NCBI GenBank assembly: GCA_036377055.1
Contig: DASUZD010000078.1
Coordinates: 1 to 25,275, forward strand
Origin: DASUZD01 sp036377055
GTDB lineage: Bacteria > Actinomycetota > Thermoleophilia > Gaiellales > Gaiellaceae
Reading direction: 5' to 3'
DNA: 25,275 nt
Shown here: in pieces, positions 15,383-21,950 of the stretch
How the letters are laid out: the number at the start of each line of letters is the position of its first letter
How positions within the stretch are numbered: position 1 is the stretch's first letter
Position numbers and translations under genes: made by a program
Notes under the pieces: model-generated
Told to the model about the DNA's origin: nothing
The model's input: the letters and a program-made list of their open reading frames with translations, nothing else
The model's database searches: none

Positions 15383-16858
15383 ATGCACCTCAGGCGAGCC
15401 GCCCTCGCCGTGGCTTTGACCGCGACCGCCGCGCTTGTGCTGAGCCTCGCGGCAGGCGCGACCATCCCGGTCCTCAAGATCGGGACCGACCCGTTCGTGA
15501 ACTCGACGAGCCAGCACAAGACCGTCGTCGAGCCGGACTCGTTCTTCTTCGGCTCGACCGGCGTCGCAGCGGCGCAGTCCGGACGCTTCTTCGACGGCGG
15601 CTCCTCGGGAATCGTCTTCGCGCGGTCGGTCGACAACGGCGTCTCCTACTCGACCGGCACGCTGCCCGGGATCACCGTCTTCCAGGGCGGAACCTTCGCG
15701 CGCGTGACCGACCCCTCGGTCGCCCACGACCGGGCTCACGGCGTCTGGATGGTCTCCTCGCTCGGGCTCGATGCCAGCGTCACCGGCACGGCCGTGATCG
15801 TCAGCCGGTCCACGAACGGCGGCCTCACCTGGGGCAATCCCGTGACCGTCCGCTCAGCCACGGGCACGCAGGACTTCGACAAGAACTGGACCGCCTGCGA
15901 CAACACGACGACGAGCCCGTTCTTTGGCCGTTGCTACACGGTGTGGGACGACTTCGGCGGCGGCAACCAGCTGATGATCTCCTTCTCGACCGATGGCGGT
16001 CTGACCTGGACTCCCTCGACCACGCCGAACGTCGGGGTGATCGGCGGCCAGCCCGTCGTGCAGCCGAACGGGAACGTGGTCGTCCCGCTCGACAACGCGA
16101 GCGAGACCGCGCTTGGCTTCACCAGGTCGACGAACGGCGGCGTCAGCTTCGGCACGGCGTTCACGATCACGTCGATCACGGCGAAGTCCGACCCCGGCAA
16201 CATTCGCAGCGACCCGCTCCCGTCGGCCGAGATCGCCGGCGACGGCAAGATCTTCGTCGTCTGGTCGGACTGCCGCTTCCGCGCCAACTGCTCGACGAAC
16301 GACCTCGTCTTCGTCACCTCGCTGAACGGAACGACGTGGTCGGCCGTCCAGCGCATCCCGATCGACCCGACGACGAGCGTGGTCGACCACTTCATCCCGG
16401 GAGTCGGCGTCGACCGCAACACGTCCGGCTCGACGACGAAGGTCGCGGTGACGTACTACTTCTACCCCGACGTGAACTGCGACATCAACACGTGCTCGCT
16501 CCACGTCGGGTTCATCTCGTCCTCGGACGCCGGCGCGACGTGGAACCCGTTCATCGACGTCGTGGCGCCGATGGCGCTCAAGTCGGCTCCGGACACCTCG
16601 CAGGGGCGAATGGTCGGTGACTACATCTCGACGTCGTTCAACGCGAGCGGCCAGGCGCGGGGCTACTTCATCATCGCCAAGCCGCCCACCCAAGGCGGGA
16701 CCGACTGCGCGATTGCGACGCCGAACTGCGACGTGACGCTCAACACGTTCGTGAACGGCCAGTCGTCGGCCCGAGCGGCGACGGCGGTCGCGAACGACCC
16801 GGTGCTCTTCACGGCGAAGCCCCAGCCGGGCCGCTCCGCCTTCAAGCACAAGCACTGA
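15383..16858 (+). CDS. Secreted six-bladed Asp-box (sialidase-fold) propeller, array gene 5
   Basis: This 491-residue protein starts at ATG 15383, fixed by AAGGAGG (15371-15377) and by alignment with the gene 4 signal peptide (MHLRRAALAV onward, ending near LAAGA). An upstream in-frame start at 15341 lies before the predicted transcription start and is rejected. Asp boxes include SVDNGVSY (82-89), STNGGLTW, STDGGLTW, SLNGTTW and degenerate SSDAGATW. Cysteine pairs are retained (WTACDN with GRCYT; WSDCRFRANC; VNCDINTC; DCAIATPNC). The C-terminus is AFKHKH. WED is changed to WSD next to the conserved CRFR. Role as for the paralogues: an exported propeller of unknown substrate. Confidence 0.85.
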   Translation: MHLRRAALAVALTATAALVLSLAAGATIPVLKIGTDPFVNSTSQHKTVVEPDSFFFGSTGVAAAQSGRFFDGGSSGIVFARSVDNGVSYSTGTLPGITVFQGGTFARVTDPSVAHDRAHGVWMVSSLGLDASVTGTAVIVSRSTNGGLTWGNPVTVRSATGTQDFDKNWTACDNTTTSPFFGRCYTVWDDFGGGNQLMISFSTDGGLTWTPSTTPNVGVIGGQPVVQPNGNVVVPLDNASETALGFTRSTNGGVSFGTAFTITSITAKSDPGNIRSDPLPSAEIAGDGKIFVVWSDCRFRANCSTNDLVFVTSLNGTTWSAVQRIPIDPTTSVVDHFIPGVGVDRNTSGSTTKVAVTYYFYPDVNCDINTCSLHVGFISSSDAGATWNPFIDVVAPMALKSAPDTSQGRMVGDYISTSFNASGQARGYFIIAKPPTQGGTDCAIATPNCDVTLNTFVNGQSSARAATAVANDPVLFTAKPQPGRSAFKHKH

Positions 16859-16866
16859 GAGGCGGC

Positions 16867-16897
16867 GCGAGAGGCCGGGCTCGCCCCGGCCTCTCGC
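16867..16897 (+). terminator. GC-rich hairpin after array gene 5
   Basis: A 13-bp stem with arms GCGAGAGGCCGGG and CCCGGCCTCTCGC and a 5-nt loop, 8 nt after the stop. The next gene's putative -10 element begins at the base after the stem. Confidence 0.7.
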
Positions 16898-16903
16898 TAC
16901 CCT
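16898..16903 (+). promoter_or_regulatory. Putative leaderless -10 element for the peroxiredoxin operon
   Basis: TACCCT is followed by 6 nt and the GTG start. No Shine-Dalgarno sequence precedes the GTG, and the upstream side is occupied by the terminator hairpin, so a short leaderless transcript fits best. Confidence 0.45.
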
Positions 16904-16909
16904 CGCCCC

Positions 16910-17461
16910 GTGGACCCGTACGTGCTCCCCGACGGTCTGCCCGTCCCCGAGGACGACGGCGCCGCCGACCACCTCCCCGGCCTCGAGGTCCCGGCGCTGA
17001 CGCTCGGCTCGTCCCGCGGCCCGGTGAACCTCGCCGAGCTCGCGCGCGAGCGGCTCGTCCTGTACGTCTACCCGCGCACGGGCCGCCCGGGCCGGCCGAT
17101 GCTGCCGGGCTGGGACGAGATCCCCGGCGCTCGCGGCTGCACGCCGCAGTCGTGCGCGTTCCGCGATCACGCGGCCGAGCTCGCTGCCTTAGGCGCACGC
17201 GTCGCCGGCCTCAGCGCCCAGAGCCTCGACGACCAGATCGAGTTCGCGGAGCGGAACGCGATGCCGTTCCCGATCGTCTCCGACGAGCGCCTCGAGCTGG
17301 CGAGAGCGCTCGGGCTGCCGACGTTCGAGGTCGGCGGCGAGACGCTCTACAAGCGGCTGGCGCTCGTCGCGGAGGAAGGGCGGATCGTCAAGGTCTTCTA
17401 TCCCGTCTTCCCGCCCGACCGCAACGCGGCCGAGGTGCTGGCGTGGATGTCGTCGCGCTAG
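16910..17461 (+). CDS. PrxQ/BCP-like peroxiredoxin (AhpC/TSA family)
   Basis: This 183-residue cytoplasmic thiol peroxidase starts with GTG. The active site is GCTPQSCAFRD, with peroxidatic C77 and a second cysteine C82 in a Cys-x4-Cys arrangement, as in atypical two-Cys PrxQ enzymes. YPRTGRPG precedes it, followed by a short insertion (LPGWDEIPGARG) that is a subgroup trait rather than damage. FPIVSDERLELARALGLPTFEV is the conserved thioredoxin-fold continuation. The enzyme reduces hydroperoxides with thioredoxin-type donors. It leads a compact operon with rlmN and the cyclotransferase-like gene, and the methionine sulfoxide reductases encoded nearby on the other strand suggest a local oxidative-stress theme. 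Confidence 0.9.
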   Translation: MDPYVLPDGLPVPEDDGAADHLPGLEVPALTLGSSRGPVNLAELARERLVLYVYPRTGRPGRPMLPGWDEIPGARGCTPQSCAFRDHAAELAALGARVAGLSAQSLDDQIEFAERNAMPFPIVSDERLELARALGLPTFEVGGETLYKRLALVAEEGRIVKVFYPVFPPDRNAAEVLAWMSSR

Positions 17462-18426
17462 AGACGATGCTCGCCGAGCTCCGCCAGCCGCGGTTCCGCG
17501 CGCGGCAGGTGTGGCAGTGGGCCGCGCGCGGCGCGGCCGGGTACGACGAGATGACGAACCTCCCGATGCGGCTCCGGCGCGCGCTCGCCGACGAGGTGCC
17601 GTTCTCGACGCTCGCGCTGGTGGACGAGGCGGAGTCGCGCGACGGCACCGTCAAGGCGCTGTTCAGAACCCACGACGGCCATCCCGTCGAGGCCGTGCTG
17701 ATGCGCTACCGCGACGGACGACGGTCGATCTGCATCTCGTCCCAGTCCGGCTGCCCGCTCACTTGCACGTTCTGCGCGACCGGCCAGATGCGGTTCGGCA
17801 GGAACCTGACCGCTTCGGAGATCCTCGACCAAGCGCTCCATTTCCGCCGTTTCGAGGCGGTCAACCACGCCGTCTTCATGGGCATGGGCGAGCCGTTCCT
17901 GAACTACGAGCACGTGCTGGAGGCCGCGCGCCGGCTCCCGGATCTGGGCGTAACGCATCGACGCACGACGATCTCGACGGTCGGGTGGCTTCCAGGATTG
18001 CGCCGGTTCGTGGACGAGGTCGCGGAGCCGGTCCGGCTCGCGCTCTCGCTACACGCGCCGACCGACGAGCTGCGCGGCGAGCTGATGCCGGTCAACAACC
18101 GCTACCCGCTCGCCGACCTCGTCCACGAGTGCACGCGGTACTTCGCGCTGCGCCGGCGGAAGGTCTTCGTCGAATACGTGATGCTGGCGGGCGTGAACGA
18201 CCGCTACGAGTGGGCGCGCGAGCTGGCGAAGCTCCTCAACCCGCGCTTCTTCAAGGTGAACCTGATCCCGTACAACCCGACGGGCATGTTCGAGGGCTCG
18301 TCGCGGAAGGCGATCGCCGCGTTCCGCCGCGCGCTGATCGAGCACGGCCTGCCGGCGACGATCCGCCTGACCCGCGGCCGCGACATCGAGGCTGCTTGCG
18401 GACAGCTTGCCGCCGCGCAGGCGTGA
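17443..18426 (+). CDS. rlmN: 23S rRNA (adenine-2503-C2)-methyltransferase, radical SAM
   Basis: RlmN methylates C2 of A2503 in 23S rRNA (and C2 of A37 in some tRNAs), supporting translational accuracy. The radical-SAM triad is C104-x3-C108-x2-C111 in GCPLTCTFCATGQ. The auxiliary cysteine C97 (ICISSQ) and the C-terminal methyl-carrier cysteine C319 in IEAACGQLA match E. coli C118 and C355. The GTG at 17443 gives 327 residues and keeps the helix VDVVALETMLAEL before the family motif PRFRARQVWQW, overlapping the peroxiredoxin stop by 19 nt. ATG 17467 (319 residues) is the alternative. The protein is slightly shorter than usual at the N-terminus. Confidence 0.95.
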   Translation: MDVVALETMLAELRQPRFRARQVWQWAARGAAGYDEMTNLPMRLRRALADEVPFSTLALVDEAESRDGTVKALFRTHDGHPVEAVLMRYRDGRRSICISSQSGCPLTCTFCATGQMRFGRNLTASEILDQALHFRRFEAVNHAVFMGMGEPFLNYEHVLEAARRLPDLGVTHRRTTISTVGWLPGLRRFVDEVAEPVRLALSLHAPTDELRGELMPVNNRYPLADLVHECTRYFALRRRKVFVEYVMLAGVNDRYEWARELAKLLNPRFFKVNLIPYNPTGMFEGSSRKAIAAFRRALIEHGLPATIRLTRGRDIEAACGQLAAAQA

Positions 18427-18824
18427 CGCTCTTCGCCTTCTACGGGACGTTCACCAGCGACCAGCCCGGTCACGGGAACCTGTCCAGTGCTCGCTTCGTC
18501 GAGCGCGGCCGGACGGCGCCGCGCTACCGGCTTTTCTTCGTGGACGGGGTTTGGCCGGCGCTCGTCGAGGCGGCCGACGGGGTCGCCATCGAGTGCGAGC
18601 TCTACGAGTGCTCGGAAGTGCTGCTCGACCGGCTGGCCGCGATCGAGCCCGCGGGTTGGAGCCGTTCGGCGGTCGAGCTCGAGGACGGGCTGACCGTCGA
18701 GGCCTTCCTCGCGGACCGCGAGCTCACCTCACGAGGGGTCGACGTCTCCGCGTACGGAAGCTGCTGGAGCGCCTTTGTCAGCGACCAAGCGCCGACGCGA
18801 GCCGGCGGATCGACGCCTCGTTGA
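18423..18824 (+). CDS. Gamma-glutamylcyclotransferase (AIG2/GGACT)-like protein
   Basis: This 133-residue protein starts on a GTG that overlaps the rlmN stop (GTGA), so it is translationally coupled. The N-terminal FAFYGTFTSDQPGHGNL matches the YGTL-type substrate loop of the family. WPALVEAADG and ECELYECSEVLLDRLAAIE follow the usual order, with E75 at the position of the catalytic glutamate. The family removes gamma-glutamyl or gamma-glutamylamine groups as 5-oxoproline; the bacterial substrate is uncertain. The last 47 nt overlap the convergent LLM gene, and the C-terminal tail (SDQAPTRAGGSTPR) looks like unconstrained extension. Confidence 0.8.
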   Translation: MTLFAFYGTFTSDQPGHGNLSSARFVERGRTAPRYRLFFVDGVWPALVEAADGVAIECELYECSEVLLDRLAAIEPAGWSRSAVELEDGLTVEAFLADRELTSRGVDVSAYGSCWSAFVSDQAPTRAGGSTPR

Positions 18825-19659
18825 TCGGAACCGCGACGAGGATCGCCTCGTCTGCCCCAGCCTCGCCGAGCTCACGTACCGCGTCCGCGACCCCGTCGAG
18901 CGCGATCGGCGGCGCCTCCGGGTAGGCGTCGCGCTCGTCGGACGCCTCGACCTCGACGAGCAGGCACGCGCTCCGCTCGATCTCTCGCGGGTCGCGTCCT
19001 ACTCGCTCCGCGGCCGCGTCGATGCGCGCGTTCACCTCCCCGAAGCGGCCCGGGTCGTTCCCGTACTGCTCGAACCACGTGTTCCACGCGTCGACGTGCG
19101 GAAGCCCGGCCGCGAGCATCCGCTCCCCGTGCGCCCCGAGCATGAGCGGCACGTGCCGCGCCGGCGGCGGCAGCAGCACCGCGTCCTCGACTGAGTAGAA
19201 GCGCCCGGAGAACGTCGCGCGGTCCCCGGCAAGCAGCCGCCGCACGATCTCGAAGGCCTCCTCGAACCGCGACACCCGTTGGTCGAACCGGATCCCGAAC
19301 GCGCGGAACTCGTCCTCGTTCCAACCCGCGCCGATCCCGAAGACGAGGCGACCACCGCTCACCTCGTCGACCGACGCCGCCATCCGCGCCAGCACCCCCG
19401 GAGGGTGAAACGCCGTGCACGCGACGAGCGGCCCGAGCGCGACGCGCTGCGTCACGGCGGCGAGGGCCGCGAGCTGGGTCCAGACGTCCCACGGACCGCG
19501 CTCGCGGCGCCCGTCGCCGCGGTAAAGCAGATGGTCGCCGAGCCAGATCGAGTCGAAGCCGGCCTCCTCGGCCGCACTGGCCATGGCCGCGACCTCAGGC
19601 CAGCGCACCTCGCGCTCGACCTCGGGAAGCTGGATCCCTACCCGAACCGCCCGCGCCAC
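18778..19659 (-). CDS. LLM-class (luciferase-like) F420- or flavin-dependent oxidoreductase
   Basis: This 293-residue TIM-barrel protein starts with GTG. Features of the luciferase-like monooxygenase family include VGIQLPE at the first strand, AEEAGFDSIWLGDHLL, TQRVALGPLV, GGRLVFGIGAGWNEDEFRAFG and the later VPLMLGAHGERML. GAGWNEDE followed by FRAFG is typical of actinobacterial F420-dependent members, but the cofactor (F420 or FMN) cannot be proved here. The gene is 10 nt downstream of msrA on the same strand and could belong to the msrB-msrA transcript or use its own TAGGCT element. Its substrate is unknown. Confidence 0.9.
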   Translation of the reverse strand: MARAVRVGIQLPEVEREVRWPEVAAMASAAEEAGFDSIWLGDHLLYRGDGRRERGPWDVWTQLAALAAVTQRVALGPLVACTAFHPPGVLARMAASVDEVSGGRLVFGIGAGWNEDEFRAFGIRFDQRVSRFEEAFEIVRRLLAGDRATFSGRFYSVEDAVLLPPPARHVPLMLGAHGERMLAAGLPHVDAWNTWFEQYGNDPGRFGEVNARIDAAAERVGRDPREIERSACLLVEVEASDERDAYPEAPPIALDGVADAVRELGEAGADEAILVAVPINEASIRRLASALGR

Positions 19660-19666
19660 GGGCGCG

Positions 19667-19672
19667 AGCCTA
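19667..19672 (-). promoter_or_regulatory. Putative leaderless -10 element containing the msrA stop codon
   Basis: On the minus strand TAGGCT (its TAG is the msrA stop) is followed by 7 nt and the LLM GTG. There is no Shine-Dalgarno sequence. This mirrors the arrangement at 3034-3039. Confidence 0.4.
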
Positions 19673-20158
19673 TGCCACGGGCTGCCGCAGCTCGACAGTG
19701 CAGCTGGAGCGGCCGCGCTTCTCCAGGTACTGCTGGTGGTAGTCCTCGGCCGGCCAGAACGTCTCCGCCGGGACGATCTGCGTCACGATCGGCCGTCGGT
19801 GCCGCGGCTGCTCGCGCCCGCGCGACGCCTCAGCCGCGTCCCGCTGCTCCTCGTCGTGGACGAACACGACCGAGCGGTACTGGTCGCCGATGTCCCACCC
19901 CTGGCGGTTCAGCTGCGTCGGGTCGTGGTTCCGCCAGAACACGTCCAGAAGCTCCTCGTACGAGACGCGCTCCGGGTCGTATGTGACCTCGACCGCCTCC
20001 GCGTGGCCGGTCGTGTGCGAGCACACGTCCTCGTAGGTCGGGTGGTCGAGCGTTCCGCCCTCGTAGCCGACCTCCGTCTTCGTCACGCCCTCGATCTGCC
20101 GGAACGCCGCCTCGACGCCCCAGAAGCAGCCGGCGCCGAACGTCGCCTTCTTCTCCAC
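19670..20158 (-). CDS. msrA: Peptide methionine-S-sulfoxide reductase
   Basis: This 162-residue cytoplasmic enzyme reduces the S-epimer of methionine sulfoxide in proteins. The catalytic motif is GAGCFWG (C11), followed by GYEGG, PTYEDVCSHTTGHAEAV and DPTQLNRQGWDIGDQYRS, all diagnostic. The C-terminal EDYHQQYLEKRG is conserved, and C153 in SSC is a candidate resolving cysteine. The GTG start directly follows the msrB stop (no gap), and GGAGGAGGAG at the 3' end of msrB (20162-20171) serves as its ribosome binding site, so the two are coupled. Confidence 0.97.
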   Translation of the reverse strand: MEKKATFGAGCFWGVEAAFRQIEGVTKTEVGYEGGTLDHPTYEDVCSHTTGHAEAVEVTYDPERVSYEELLDVFWRNHDPTQLNRQGWDIGDQYRSVVFVHDEEQRDAAEASRGREQPRHRRPIVTQIVPAETFWPAEDYHQQYLEKRGRSSCTVELRQPVA

Positions 20159-20554
20159 TTACTCCTCCTCCAGTCTCAGTGCCGCCGAGTTGATGCAGTA
20201 CCGCTGCCCGGTCGGGTGCGGCCCGTCAGGGAAGACATGGCCGAGATGGCCGCCGCACGCCGCGCACAGCACCTCCGTGCGCCGCATGAAGAGGCTCCTG
20301 TCGTCCTCGGTCTCGACCGCTTCCTCGCTCGCCGGCGCGTAGAACGCCGGCCAGCCGCAGCCCGAGTCGTACTTCGTCTCCGAGCGAAAGAGCTCGGCGC
20401 CGCAGCCTGCGCAGCGGTACACGCCGTCCTCGAACACATGGTCGTACTCGTTCCTGAACGGTGCTTCCGTGCCCTTCTGGCGCAGGACGCGGTACTGCTC
20501 GGGCGTCAACTCCTGCCGCCATTCCTCGTCTGTCTTCGTCACCTTCGCCGGCAA
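20159..20554 (-). CDS. msrB: Peptide methionine-R-sulfoxide reductase, zinc-binding
   Basis: I place the start at TTG 20554 (131 residues) rather than GTG 20572. The intervening codons spell a strong Shine-Dalgarno sequence exactly 5 nt before the TTG, and PAKVTKTDEEWRQELTPEQYRVLR is the normal family N-terminus. Two CxxC pairs (C48/C51 and C97/C100) bind structural zinc; GCGWPAF (C66) and the catalytic RYCINSAAL (C120) are in place. The enzyme reduces the R-epimer of methionine sulfoxide and complements MsrA, with which it forms a minimal repair operon. Confidence 0.96.
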   Translation of the reverse strand: MPAKVTKTDEEWRQELTPEQYRVLRQKGTEAPFRNEYDHVFEDGVYRCAGCGAELFRSETKYDSGCGWPAFYAPASEEAVETEDDRSLFMRRTEVLCAACGGHLGHVFPDGPHPTGQRYCINSAALRLEEE

Positions 20555-20559
20555 GCGAT

Positions 20560-20569
20560 CTCCTCCCTT
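20560..20569 (-). promoter_or_regulatory. Shine-Dalgarno sequence that fixes the msrB start
   Basis: On the minus strand AAGGGAGGAG lies 5 nt before TTG 20554. If GTG 20572 were used, this string would be coding (KGG), which is unlikely. Confidence 0.65.
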
Positions 20570-20628
20570 CACGGGTTTCTCCCCTTCAGTGTGCCGTCGG
20601 TTGTGTTCGTTACGCGTAGAACTCCACC

Positions 20629-21276
20629 ATGTCCGAGGTTCCGAAGGCGGTCGTTTTCGACTGCGACGGCCTGCTCGTCGACACCGAGACGCTGTGGACG
20701 CGCGCGGAGACCGAGCTCTTCCGCCGCCACGGCCGCACGTTCACGCTCGACGACAAGAAGGCGCTCCTCGGCACCGGCTGGCTCGCCGGCGGACGCGTCC
20801 TCGAGCGGCTGCTCGACCGGCCGGGCGACGCGGAGGAGCTCGCCCAGACGCTGCTCGCACTCGTCACAGAGGAGGTCGGTCGCGGGGTGCACGCGCTGCC
20901 GGGCGCGTTGGAGATCGTCGAGAGGCTTCGCGGCCGCACCCCGCTCGGCATCGCCTCGAACTCGCCGCGCGGCTTCGTCGACGTCGTCCTCGCGCGCAGC
21001 GGCTTCACGGACACCTTCGAGGCGTACGTCACCGGCGACGAGCTAAAGAACCCCAAGCCGGCTCCGGACGCCTACGTCGAAGCCTGTGCGCGCCTCGGCG
21101 TCGAGCCCTCGACGGCCGTCGCGCTGGAAGACTCTCCAACCGGGGTAGCGTCGGCGCGGGCAGCCGGGCTCTACGTCATCGGCATCCCGTCGCTCCCGGA
21201 TCTCGAGCTCGAAGCTGATCTCGTCGCGCGCTCGCTCCTCGAGCCCGAGGTGCTTCAGGCGGTCGGCGTTAGCTAG
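20629..21276 (+). CDS. HAD-IA hydrolase (beta-phosphoglucomutase-like phosphatase)
   Basis: This 215-residue protein starts with ATG. Motif I is FDCDGLLVDTE (D11, D13), a helical cap follows (residues 17-85), motif II is IASNS (S110), motif III K143 lies in LKNPKPAPDAY, and motif IV is LEDSPTGVASARAAG (E167, D168). DGLLVDTE with KPAPD is typical of the PGM/sugar-phosphatase branch; the substrate is not fixed by these motifs. It is divergent from msrB across 74 nt. A weak TAGAAC lies 6 nt before the ATG. Its stop shares the bases CTAG with the convergent acyltransferase stop. Confidence 0.92.
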   Translation: MSEVPKAVVFDCDGLLVDTETLWTRAETELFRRHGRTFTLDDKKALLGTGWLAGGRVLERLLDRPGDAEELAQTLLALVTEEVGRGVHALPGALEIVERLRGRTPLGIASNSPRGFVDVVLARSGFTDTFEAYVTGDELKNPKPAPDAYVEACARLGVEPSTAVALEDSPTGVASARAAGLYVIGIPSLPDLELEADLVARSLLEPEVLQAVGVS

Positions 21277-21923
21277 AGGCCGTCCACGCCTTCCTTCACG
21301 ACGCGAGCCGGCACGCCCGCTACCTGCACGCGCTCGGGCAAGTCGGCCGTCACGACCGCCCCTGCGGCGACGACCGCCCCGGCCCCGACGGTGACGCGAT
21401 CGCGGATCACGCACCCCATCGCGAGGTACGCGCCGCTCCCGATCCGACAGAGCCCGGCCACGTTCGCACCCGGCCCGACGGTGACGAAGTCGCCGATCTC
21501 CGTGTCGTGCCCGACGAGCGCGCCGCGATTCAGGATCACATGGCGTCCGATCCGCGTGCGCGTCGCCACGACGACCCCGACGCTCGCGATCGTCCCCTCC
21601 CCGAGCTCGCTGCGGCTCGAGATGCGCGCGAGCGGGTGGACGAGAGTCGCGAAGCCGAAGCCCAGCGCCGCCGCCTCCTCCACGATTCGGCGCCGCTTCG
21701 TGGTTCCGAGCGCGCAGAGCGCGAGGTGCGTCGAGGCGAGCTCCCGCGCCTCCGCGAGCCAGACCACCGGCAGCCCCTCGATCGGCTCCTCGGTCCGCGC
21801 GCGGTCGAGGTTCTCGACGAAAGCGTCGACCCGGAAGCCGGGAGTCTCCGAGGCGAGGTCGAAGACCTCGGGTGCGAAGTGGTGCGTGCCGAGGATCACG
21901 AGCGGTTGAACGCGTTCCTCCAC
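21273..21923 (-). CDS. NeuD/PglD-family sugar O/N-acyltransferase (left-handed beta-helix)
   Basis: This 216-residue cytoplasmic enzyme starts with GTG. The N-terminal Rossmann-like part (about 1-90) resembles the PglD/NeuD nucleotide-sugar binding domain, though the usual GAGGH is replaced by LGTHHFAPEV. From residue 95 a hexapeptide-repeat beta-helix runs to the end (IGRHVIL, IGDFVTV, VTVGAGAVVAAGAVV). Catalytic His139 lies in NRGALVGHDTEIGDF. Members acetylate UDP-amino-sugars or sialic acid intermediates. With a divergent family-2 glycosyltransferase next door, a role in surface-glycan building is plausible, but no sialic acid biosynthesis genes are present. Confidence 0.88.
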   Translation of the reverse strand: MEERVQPLVILGTHHFAPEVFDLASETPGFRVDAFVENLDRARTEEPIEGLPVVWLAEARELASTHLALCALGTTKRRRIVEEAAALGFGFATLVHPLARISSRSELGEGTIASVGVVVATRTRIGRHVILNRGALVGHDTEIGDFVTVGPGANVAGLCRIGSGAYLAMGCVIRDRVTVGAGAVVAAGAVVTADLPERVQVAGVPARVVKEGVDGL

Positions 21924-21936
21924 GGGCGGCCGTTTC

Positions 21937-21942
21937 TACCAT
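21937..21942 (+). promoter_or_regulatory. Putative leaderless -10 element for the glycosyltransferase
   Basis: TACCAT followed by 8 nt and ATG. It overlaps a minus-strand TAGAAA (21933-21938) that lies 9 nt before the acyltransferase GTG, so the 27-nt gap may again be a compact two-way promoter. Weaker than the element at 1986-1992. Confidence 0.3.
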
Positions 21943-21950
21943 CCGGCTCG

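Noticed and set aside
17152..17442. A long N-terminal extension of RlmN inside the peroxiredoxin gene
   Set aside because: The translation is Arg-rich noise in the peroxiredoxin shadow frame; family homology begins at about 17443.
20601..20628. A standard -35/-10 promoter before the second HAD gene
   Set aside because: TTGTGT and TAGAAC are only 10 nt apart, and TAGAAC lacks the final T; support is too weak to list.
9013..21923. A sialic-acid system combining sialidase-fold genes with the NeuD-like acyltransferase
   Set aside because: The genes are over 4 kb apart with unrelated genes between. No neuA, neuB, neuC or transporter is present, NeuD/PglD relatives act on many sugars, and sialidase catalytic residues could not be placed.
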